This document shows positions 33,970 through 40,671 of a stretch of DNA of 64,000 nucleotides, piece after piece. The DNA lies in the NCBI RefSeq assembly GCF_005771635.1, contig NZ_VBWP01000003.1, forward strand, positions 62,001-126,000. Direction: 5' to 3'. This DNA is from Culicoidibacter larvae (GTDB taxonomy: Bacteria > Bacillota_I > Bacilli_A > Culicoidibacterales > Culicoidibacteraceae). Both the position numbers and the translations under genes were made by a program. The notes under the pieces were generated by a model, which made no database searches, was not told the DNA's origin, and worked only from the letters and a program-made list of their open reading frames with translations. The number at the start of each line of letters is the position of its first letter. Position 1 is the first letter of the stretch.

Positions 33970-34254
33970 GGAACAACAAGCACAACTTTTAACGTTTTTT
34001 CCTATACGCGCGCATACATACGCTCACGATGCTTTACTACTACTATTTATTAATTTATTACTAAGTAGTAAAACTCTTGTTCCACTCATTCAAGTAAAGC
34101 CAGAACATCGGTAATGACTGGGTTTTTAAGAGAACAAGCATAAGGAACAACTAAAGAACAAGGAACGACCTTACTCATTCTTCTCGTAACAACGTTGCCT
34201 ACCGTAAAGGGGAAAATTACTTGTTCCGTTCTTGTTCCCTTGGTACTTGTTCCA
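33970..34254. other. Candidate phage replication origin (iterons plus AT-rich inverted repeat)
   Basis: About nine copies of a GGAACAAG/AGAACAAG-like octamer occur in both orientations, near 33970, 34075, 34131, 34144, 34155, 34162, 34217, 34230 and 34245. Among them a TTTACTACT/AGTAGTAAA inverted repeat (34033-34041 and 34064-34072) surrounds a run of A and T. The cluster spans the 224-nt gap and the 3' end of the VapE primase-helicase gene, a likely place for an origin. Confidence 0.5.
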
Positions 34255-36528
34255 CCCATTAATCTTTTTCATAATGCCTGCAATGGCATAGGAGTCTGCA
34301 GGTTTCATGGCGGAGGCATCCCTTCCAAAGCATTCGCACCAAATTTCCATATTGCAAACAAGCGTACGTTCTACCGTGCCAACACGGGATTCCCCACCAA
34401 ATTCACTACCGTTTAGGTAGTTTCTTCGCTCGTATAAGGACAGGGCATTCCAGTCATCGGGTAAAAGCGTATCGAGGTAAGTGCGAACAAGCCCTTCTCG
34501 CTCATCACTCTCCATGGCATCTGCCTGCTCATTCGTTGCCAACTCTACATCACTGCCTTCTAAATAGAGCTTTTCACCTTTGGCATAAAGCACCAAAGTT
34601 TCTGCCCAAATCTGCTCTACATCGTATACGGACATCTGCCATGCTTTTCTTTTGCCGTCACCGCTAATGCGCACAGGCCAGAATCTTCGGTTACCCGTGA
34701 TGTCTCGCAAAAATCCACTTTCTGCATTGGTAGAGCCGACAATGATACATTGACGAGGATGGCTTTCCACATTCACCCCATAACTGGCACGGTATTTATC
34801 ATCGGATCTTGAGATAAAGGATTTCACAACTTCCACATCGGTTTTTCGCATGCCGGCTAGTTCGCCCAGTTCTAAAATCCAGTACCCTTGAAGTTTCTCA
34901 GGACCTGCTTTATCCTTCATATCCGTGAGCGTCAAACTATCGGAAAACCAATCACCTGCAAGCTTTGCAAAAAAGGTAGACTTACCGATGCCTTGTGGAC
35001 CATTTAGAATTAAAACGCTGTCGAATTTCGTACCAGGATGAACAATTCTAGCGACTGCTGCCACCATCATTTTTCTAGTAACGGCTCTGGTATAGGAATT
35101 ATCTGTTGCATTGAAGTAATCAATCAGTAAGGTCTCAACGCGATCGGTTCCATCCCACTCTGGTAGATGATCCAGGTATTCTTTTATAGGATGATAGGAA
35201 CGCTCTGCTGCGACTGCTAGTATGGCGTCCTTTGTTTTGGTTGGGGAGTAGATGCCATATTTATTAGACAGATAAACTTTAAGGGCTGCATTATCTGAAT
35301 CATTCCAGCCGCCCTTCATCTGTTCCCAAGGCAGTCCGTCTCTAGCATCGATTCCATCACGGTGCTTATTAAAAGCAATGGATTCCAGTTCTGAATCGTT
35401 GCGGATGATGAGAACGATATTATCCAAGGTATCTTTAATCTTTCCTTGCTTATCCAGTTCAAGGGCTGTCTGCCAATTATCCTCCGTAAAATCAATCGTA
35501 GCCTGTTCCATCCGCTCTTTCGTAAACTGGGCTTTTACTTTATCGTCTTGGGTGGCAAATTCGCACATGTTGATAAAGGATGGGAGTTTGCTTGGAGGTG
35601 TGCTTTCTGTCGCTCGATCATCTAAATGACCAAATCGATGGATGCGAACAAGGTCAAAAGCATTAAGCAGCCTCCCACTTGCAGGATCTGTTGCGTGGTG
35701 AGAATAGGCAAACTTATCATCATAGAGGATAACCCCTGCACTGGAGTCAGCCGGGATATAATCATATCGACCAACCATTACTGAAGGTTCGTATATATCC
35801 TTTAAGAACGTATCGATTGCAGTGCTTACTGAGTAGCTACGACAAAAAGTACCGATAACTCCCTCTTTTGAAAGTGGATCGGCTTGTTCCTTTAATGAGC
35901 GATCAAGTACTTCTGACTGCCTAGAGGATACGGGCCAAGTACTGGTGTCTCGCCAATCATCGTATTTATTTAGAAATACATCAGGATCAAGGAGAGAACC
36001 ATCTTTTTCCTCATACACAAAAATGCCGTTTCTTGAAGTAGACGGCCAATACATTAATCGTTCTGGTTCATAGGTCGTATCATCAAAAAGGTCGATGCCG
36101 ATTTCTTTTGCGACCATGCGACTAACGGCTGCATACTCCTCCTCTCCAACATCACGGAAGAGAGGAATAATCAGCCTTAGTCTTGGATTTTCTGGAGTAT
36201 GCTTATGAGTAGAATAAATACAACACTGATAAGGGAAGAAGGTAGAGATTTCTTCCCAGATAGTACTTGTGCCATAATCCATATCAAGGGTGAGCATGGA
36301 GCGTGATAGAACATTCCCTTTTTTACGTCTGCCATCTTTTAAATGACCGCCAACAAAACCGCCGACATCTTTAATGGAGTCCTGACCACCTTTTCTCATT
36401 TTTCGATATTCTTCTACGGTTTCAGTAGTACGCTGCGTGGTCTTAACACGAGAGCAGAAGGCCTCCCAGCTGATGTCTGTGTTTTTCCACTTTTTATCCA
36501 TTCGGCTATTGCCGTATGCTATCTTCAT
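34171..36528 (-). CDS. VapE-family primase-helicase
   Basis: Replication protein of 785 aa. The N-terminal part (about 1-200) looks like an archaeo-eukaryotic primase (LTLDMDYG, IYSTHKHTPENPRLRLIIPL). The C-terminal part (about 440-690) is the VapE helicase with Walker A LNGPQGIGKSTFFAKLAG, Walker B GYWILELGELAGM and a later ITGNRRFWPVRISG. Iterons of the candidate origin lie in its last codons and give an unusual QGNKNGTS tail. It shares 4 nt with the upstream gene. Confidence 0.92.
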   Translation of the reverse strand: MKIAYGNSRMDKKWKNTDISWEAFCSRVKTTQRTTETVEEYRKMRKGGQDSIKDVGGFVGGHLKDGRRKKGNVLSRSMLTLDMDYGTSTIWEEISTFFPYQCCIYSTHKHTPENPRLRLIIPLFRDVGEEEYAAVSRMVAKEIGIDLFDDTTYEPERLMYWPSTSRNGIFVYEEKDGSLLDPDVFLNKYDDWRDTSTWPVSSRQSEVLDRSLKEQADPLSKEGVIGTFCRSYSVSTAIDTFLKDIYEPSVMVGRYDYIPADSSAGVILYDDKFAYSHHATDPASGRLLNAFDLVRIHRFGHLDDRATESTPPSKLPSFINMCEFATQDDKVKAQFTKERMEQATIDFTEDNWQTALELDKQGKIKDTLDNIVLIIRNDSELESIAFNKHRDGIDARDGLPWEQMKGGWNDSDNAALKVYLSNKYGIYSPTKTKDAILAVAAERSYHPIKEYLDHLPEWDGTDRVETLLIDYFNATDNSYTRAVTRKMMVAAVARIVHPGTKFDSVLILNGPQGIGKSTFFAKLAGDWFSDSLTLTDMKDKAGPEKLQGYWILELGELAGMRKTDVEVVKSFISRSDDKYRASYGVNVESHPRQCIIVGSTNAESGFLRDITGNRRFWPVRISGDGKRKAWQMSVYDVEQIWAETLVLYAKGEKLYLEGSDVELATNEQADAMESDEREGLVRTYLDTLLPDDWNALSLYERRNYLNGSEFGGESRVGTVERTLVCNMEIWCECFGRDASAMKPADSYAIAGIMKKINGWNKYQGNKNGTSNFPLYGRQRCYEKNE

Positions 36529-36959
36529 AGAGACTCTACCTCCTCAAAATCTTTATTAAAGTATCTAACCGGCTGTCTGCGCTTCTTTGCTTTTTCAATT
36601 TCAATACTCATGCCTCTTGAGATCACATCACCTAGAACCCAGACCTCTTGGCATTTGCCCATCAGGATAATATCCATAAAAATAGCGAGCTCACGTTCTT
36701 TCTCATTGCTGTCATCCATAAACTGTGGAAATAAAAGGTGAGGAGCAAGCGGAATATTGCCCTTATCTAAAGCAAAACGGCAAAATGATCGTGTGCGCTT
36801 ATTGTTGTTTTCTATATCGCCACTAAAGGGAGAGCAAATATAGACAAGGGGCTTAAAGGCAGCTTTTGCTGCTGCCTTTTCCTCACGAGTGATATTGCTA
36901 AGTGCTTTATGAGGAGTTGGGTCATGATACCCTTCTGCGTTGTTCATATTGATTCCCAT
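36525..36959 (-). CDS. DUF7768/DUF4406-like nucleoside-deoxyribosyltransferase-fold protein
   Basis: Protein of 144 aa with VYICSPFSGDIENN, FALDKGNIPLAPHLLFPQFMD and EVWVLGDVISRGMSIEIEKA. This is the pattern of the 2-deoxyribosyltransferase-like domain (DUF4406/DUF7768). The start MGINMNN at 36959 follows GGAGGTG. A role in nucleotide metabolism during infection is inferred from the fold only. Confidence 0.72.
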   Translation of the reverse strand: MGINMNNAEGYHDPTPHKALSNITREEKAAAKAAFKPLVYICSPFSGDIENNNKRTRSFCRFALDKGNIPLAPHLLFPQFMDDSNEKERELAIFMDIILMGKCQEVWVLGDVISRGMSIEIEKAKKRRQPVRYFNKDFEEVESL

Positions 36960-36960
36960 A

Positions 36961-37743
36961 TCACACCTCCATCTCAATCTGCGGATAAATACTATCCGCC
37001 TTTAGCTGTTCATAGATAAAGAGTCTGCCTTTTTGTGTCCACTTGGTATGCACTTTCGTATGCTTTATACCTTTGCTATCTTCGTAAATGTGAGTGTTGG
37101 TTTTGGTATATCCATTGGGAGCATACTTTTGATAAAGAAGCCAAATATCACCTTGCTTAAACTGAATGCCTTTTTCATGGAGGTATTCGTTCATGCGCAT
37201 GGCACTCCAGCCATAATCTTTGGCAATCACAGAAATATTGACTGCATCCCTGCATTTAAGAACCACATCATAGTAAGTAGCCTTGGGTTTCATCTCAGCA
37301 ATTTGTTGCTGACCAATAGCAACGGCCGCCATCAACTCCTTGTTCTTTTCACGCTCTTCTTTTAATGCAGTAAATGCAGCAATGGCCAGGTCAGGATTTG
37401 CGATTAAATCATCCGTAGCATAGAGTCCGTGTTTACGAATAGCAGGGAGTACTTCGTTTGTCACCCATCGCTTAAATTTTTTAGCATTTGGCATCTTGCT
37501 TGAGAGGATGAGACTGTACAGACCAGATTCGTTAATAGCAGTCATCGTTTGATTTCTTCCGATGGCGTCACGAATCGTTACGTCATCCTTGTCCTCTTCA
37601 TCAACATGATCAATTAAAGCTTTGCGAGTATTTGCATAACCAAGAATGCTTGCTACATCCTTTCCTACAAAATAAGGTTGACCACCAATCGTTGTAGTAC
37701 GTACAGAGCCGAACTCTGCTTTTTTGTAAACTTGTAATTCCAT
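36961..37743 (-). CDS. Phage antirepressor (BRO-N plus KilAC)
   Basis: Protein of 260 aa. The N-terminal BRO domain (FVGKDVASILGYANTRKAL, INESGLYSLILSSK, RWVTNEVLPAIRKHGLY) is followed by a KilAC/ANT domain (SVIAKDYGWSAMRMNEYL). It should relieve repression during induction. Its leader carries copy 3 of the conserved hairpin, and its ribosome site AAGGAGGTAA can pair with that element. It lies just after the sigma-like gene. Confidence 0.93.
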   Translation of the reverse strand: MELQVYKKAEFGSVRTTTIGGQPYFVGKDVASILGYANTRKALIDHVDEEDKDDVTIRDAIGRNQTMTAINESGLYSLILSSKMPNAKKFKRWVTNEVLPAIRKHGLYATDDLIANPDLAIAAFTALKEEREKNKELMAAVAIGQQQIAEMKPKATYYDVVLKCRDAVNISVIAKDYGWSAMRMNEYLHEKGIQFKQGDIWLLYQKYAPNGYTKTNTHIYEDSKGIKHTKVHTKWTQKGRLFIYEQLKADSIYPQIEMEV

Positions 37744-37750
37744 TCGAATT

Positions 37751-37822
37751 ACCTCCTTATAATTTTTGGAGGTCTTGACCTCCTACCTAGTAGCCTTGGG
37801 AGAAGGTCAAATCTGACGGTTT
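37751..37822 (-). promoter_or_regulatory. Conserved hairpin element, copy 3 (four-segment leader)
   Basis: On the minus strand four segments occur in order: GACCTTCT (37801-37808), AGGAGGTC (37777-37784), GACCTCC (37768-37774) and the ribosome site AAGGAGGT (37751-37758). Segments 1-2 and 3-4, or 2-3 and 1-4, can pair. Segment 1 begins in the stop codon of the sigma-like gene, so upstream translation could select the fold. Confidence 0.6.
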
Positions 37823-38349
37823 TTATATTCTTGTTCTAATTTCTTTGTTGCCCGCTTTAATTTCTGAGTAATGTTGTTTTCATTTACTCCGATGGAACTG
37901 GCATATTCTCGAATCGACATACCGTCAATGCGTACTGCAATGAACATATCTGCCCAATCCTGCTTTTTGCCAAGAGCGGTGCGTATCCATGAGCAGATAG
38001 ATTCGTACTCATTTTGGAGACTCCGTTCTATCTCCTGAGAGTTGTCAGCGAAAGTATCCATGACATCTATTTCAACTTCATCATCTTTTCGATAAGGTGT
38101 CTTGGGATTACCAAGATGCCTATGGTAGCGACGCCAATGGTTATATTCCTTGTTGTTCATGAGGTCGAACATTTCTTGTAGAGTCTCGCAGCGTTTCACC
38201 TCCGCTTTCTTTTCAGGCTTTGCCTCTGCAAGACGTTGCTCATAGTCGATATCAAGCATGACGCTGTAATCTCCGTCTGGAATTTCAATTGTGGTGTAGT
38301 TCTTGTGACCGTTTTTGATGTTGTCTTCATATAAAACTCGTATTTTCAT
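37807..38349 (-). CDS. Phage sigma-70-like regulator
   Basis: Protein of 180 aa. The N-terminal part is phage-specific (IRVLYEDNIKNGHKNYTTIEI); the C-terminal part looks like sigma region 4 (WADMFIAVRIDGMSIREYASSI, then NNITQKLKRATKKLEQEY). The ATG at 38349 has AAGGAA upstream. That region lies in an 11-bp hairpin reaching the start codon, so initiation is probably controlled. It is the first gene of the early operon. Confidence 0.8.
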   Translation of the reverse strand: MKIRVLYEDNIKNGHKNYTTIEIPDGDYSVMLDIDYEQRLAEAKPEKKAEVKRCETLQEMFDLMNNKEYNHWRRYHRHLGNPKTPYRKDDEVEIDVMDTFADNSQEIERSLQNEYESICSWIRTALGKKQDWADMFIAVRIDGMSIREYASSIGVNENNITQKLKRATKKLEQEYKNRQI

Positions 38350-38393
38350 TTTGCATTCCTTTCCGTCCCAGTAATGGGTAGCGGAATGCAAAA
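38349..38393 (-). promoter_or_regulatory. Start-site hairpin of the sigma-like gene
   Basis: An 11-bp perfect inverted repeat (38349-38359 and 38383-38393) encloses a CCCA/TGGG inner stem. On the minus strand the second arm holds the GGAA ribosome site and runs to the start codon, so folding would block initiation. Confidence 0.65.
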
Positions 38394-38453
38394 GAGCCTG
38401 CGGATAAGATGACCACAAACTTCGCTTGTCCTAAAAAAGAGCGCACGAAATTA

Positions 38454-38522
38454 CGGTGGGTGCATCTTCATTCCAAACACAGTCTCTATCACTGTGTTCT
38501 GAACTCTCTATGCATCCCGCCG
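38454..38522 (-). ncRNA. Structured leader, two-stem RNA candidate
   Basis: A 69-nt block. The outer CGGTGGGTGCAT and ATGCATCCCGCCG pair over 12 bp (one bulge, one wobble); an 11/12-nt internal loop follows, then an inner ACACAGT/ACTGTGT stem with a 7-nt loop. It lies in the leader of the sigma-like gene. No U-tract follows, so it is not a simple terminator. I could not match it to a known riboswitch class. Confidence 0.5.
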
Positions 38523-38554
38523 TCCTAATGCGCATCTCGGACTTTGAGACTGGT

Positions 38555-38581
38555 TTAATAGAAGTTTTCAGCTTCTATTAA
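38555..38581. promoter_or_regulatory. Perfect 10-bp inverted repeat, operator candidate
   Basis: TTAATAGAAG and CTTCTATTAA are separated by 7 nt, upstream of the early operon. A second short palindrome, CGCAGAACTGCG, lies at 38609-38620. With no repressor gene of standard type nearby, these are candidate sites for the phage or operon regulator. The rest of the 394-nt gap 38350-38743 holds the hairpins described and a terminator. Confidence 0.5.
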
Positions 38582-38639
38582 CATCATAATTTGAAACAAG
38601 ATTTACTTCGCAGAACTGCGAGTTCCGGTTTTTGGGCGT

Positions 38640-38681
38640 AAAAAAAAAGGCTTTACAACCATTATTGGTCATAAAGCCTTG
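38640..38681 (-). terminator. Terminator of the restriction-modification operon
   Basis: On the minus strand AAGGCTTTA/TAAAGCCTT with an inner ACCA/TGGT stem is followed by nine T. It closes the nine-gene operon after the ImmA/IrrE-like gene and insulates the early phage genes. Confidence 0.85.
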
Positions 38682-38743
38682 CAATTACGTAATCAAAACC
38701 AGAAGTAAGAGTTCCGATTTTAGTCTAAATATTTTTTACTTTT

Positions 38744-40657
38744 TTATAAATCCTTGCCCCACGTTTTATAGCCCATTTCTCTTAACTTTTCATTACATAA
38801 ATCTAGTGTTTCCATATAGTGATGTTCGATGAGAAATTGACCAAAGTAACCTTCTTCTGTTAATGGATAATCATTGCGTGATTTCTTAATGAGATCGTTA
38901 CTGAATTTGGGATGTAGGTGAAGCCCAATACAAATGGCACAGACAGTTTCATAACTTACATTTTTTTCTTCTTTACGAAGGTCTTGAATATATCGATCAC
39001 TTAATCCTGTTCTAAGCGCTAACTCAAGATTAGTCATCTTTGTACCATCTTCTTTTTTAAGACGCTTCATATGGGCATCCAGAGTCCCTGAAAAAGACAT
39101 CGGTAGTGATCGTAATATTCCTGTAATCCGTTCTCCTTCTTTTTTTAGTTTTTTCAATTCTATTGCACGCTGTACTACGTCTTGATTATCTTCATCTTCA
39201 ATGTAAGTACATTCACAATAAGAAGATGCATCTATATCTCTGCAAAGGGAACATTGGGTATAATAGGCATCGCCTTGTGTTTTTGCTATTTTAAATTTTT
39301 GCTTAAACTTAATACAACATTCATCGACATGCTGTCTAGCATAAGATGTTAGGGTGCATTTCCCATCTGCAGATTTTTCTACGTATTTTTCATCATTAAT
39401 ACAGTACATATAATCAACATAAATAAAGTCGCCTTTCTCAAGGTTAGCTTTAAAGCTGATATCAAAATTTGCCTCATAACAGGCATTTCTTATGTCGATG
39501 ATATAACTTTCATCCTTATTGAGAGCAGTTGCCTTAAATGAAAAACTAGGTAAATAGGTGCCGTTTAGATAATTCCAAACCCCTTGTGCCTGCGAAAAGC
39601 CAAGTTCGATGGCGCGGAGTTTTGCTGCAAACTTTGAAACTGCAAAAAAATCTGCCAACTCTTCGATTGCCTCTTCCATAATATCTGAATCAGATCTCTC
39701 TGAATTTTCAATATGTAGACGTAGCAATATTTCTTTTAGTTTTTTTCTTGTCGTGTTTGCAGGTAGTAGAATGCGAGGAGTCAAAGCATTAGCTTGCCAT
39801 TCCATCCACTGAAGCGCACCTTCAATCCCATTATTCTTAAGCCCTCTTTGCTCAGTAATCCCACATGTTAAAGAAGTCAGATCACTATTTAACAACTTCT
39901 GCATTTCAAAAAACTTATCATGACGGTCCCAATGCACACATTCGTGTACAACTGTATTATTACGAGATCCAATATTCCGCATGAAGAAAATGTTCGGATT
40001 TAAAAGGATTGTTCCTGGCTCAACGGTCTGTTTTACTACTTCATATTCCTCGTTGAATATATCAACTGTTGATTCTGCAAAATAAGTTTTGCCAAATATA
40101 TTATCTGGGAGCGGGGCCTCATAAAGCACTAGTCCCATATTAAACATGAGTTCATCGAGGGGAATAGGCATAGGTTCATTTAGCGCTTGTCTACAGTATT
40201 TGTAAAGAAATTTTTCCGCTTCCTTTTCTAAGTCCTCTGAATAAAGGTAAGGAATCAAATATTTAGATAATGTTGTATTCTTATCAAACTTATCGGCGAA
40301 ATAGTCATCAACATCCGTAATGGTAACCATATTAAGACCATCACTTAAATAACCAGTAAAAGAGACCGTGTACCAAGGGCTTTTTATATCAGCATCATAA
40401 TCTCTCTTTCCCATTCCTTTTAGGATAACATCTGCCTCAACTGCTGCGTTGAAAATAATCCTGCTTCCATCTGTAGAGTGGAAAGAGACAGTTTTTATAT
40501 GTATATCCTCCACCTGAAAGTAAGAAGGATCTAAAACTGTATACGAATAAAACCCGTTATTCCGGCCTCTTTTAAATATGAGGCCGGTGATAGCGCGGTG
40601 AATATCATTATAATATTTGTCTTCAAGATACTTTTCAAACGATGCATATTGTTTCAT
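38744..40657 (-). CDS. ImmA/IrrE-type metallopeptidase with C-terminal HTH
   Basis: Protein of 637 aa, the last gene of the restriction-modification operon. A zinc-peptidase motif HECVHWDRHD (HExxH, about residue 237) lies in an ImmA/IrrE-like region with LTPRILLPANTTRK further on. A Cys-rich segment (about 450-500, CSLCRDIDASSYCEC) and a C-terminal XRE-like HTH (LELALRTGLSDRYIQDLRKEE) follow. ImmA/IrrE proteins cleave repressors. Here the HTH is fused to the peptidase, so it may sense and regulate by itself. It is much longer than usual, and no separate CI-type repressor is seen in the prophage. Confidence 0.8.
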   Translation of the reverse strand: MKQYASFEKYLEDKYYNDIHRAITGLIFKRGRNNGFYSYTVLDPSYFQVEDIHIKTVSFHSTDGSRIIFNAAVEADVILKGMGKRDYDADIKSPWYTVSFTGYLSDGLNMVTITDVDDYFADKFDKNTTLSKYLIPYLYSEDLEKEAEKFLYKYCRQALNEPMPIPLDELMFNMGLVLYEAPLPDNIFGKTYFAESTVDIFNEEYEVVKQTVEPGTILLNPNIFFMRNIGSRNNTVVHECVHWDRHDKFFEMQKLLNSDLTSLTCGITEQRGLKNNGIEGALQWMEWQANALTPRILLPANTTRKKLKEILLRLHIENSERSDSDIMEEAIEELADFFAVSKFAAKLRAIELGFSQAQGVWNYLNGTYLPSFSFKATALNKDESYIIDIRNACYEANFDISFKANLEKGDFIYVDYMYCINDEKYVEKSADGKCTLTSYARQHVDECCIKFKQKFKIAKTQGDAYYTQCSLCRDIDASSYCECTYIEDEDNQDVVQRAIELKKLKKEGERITGILRSLPMSFSGTLDAHMKRLKKEDGTKMTNLELALRTGLSDRYIQDLRKEEKNVSYETVCAICIGLHLHPKFSNDLIKKSRNDYPLTEEGYFGQFLIEHHYMETLDLCNEKLREMGYKTWGKDL

Positions 40658-40671
40658 AGGCAGACCTCCTA

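Noticed and set aside
38454-38522. SAM riboswitch
   Set aside because: Attractive because the phage carries metK, but the conserved cores of SAM-I, SAM-II and related classes are not present, and metK is about 8 kb away with other genes between.
38555-38581. Second terminator
   Set aside because: The 10-bp inverted repeat has no T run on either strand, so an operator is more likely.
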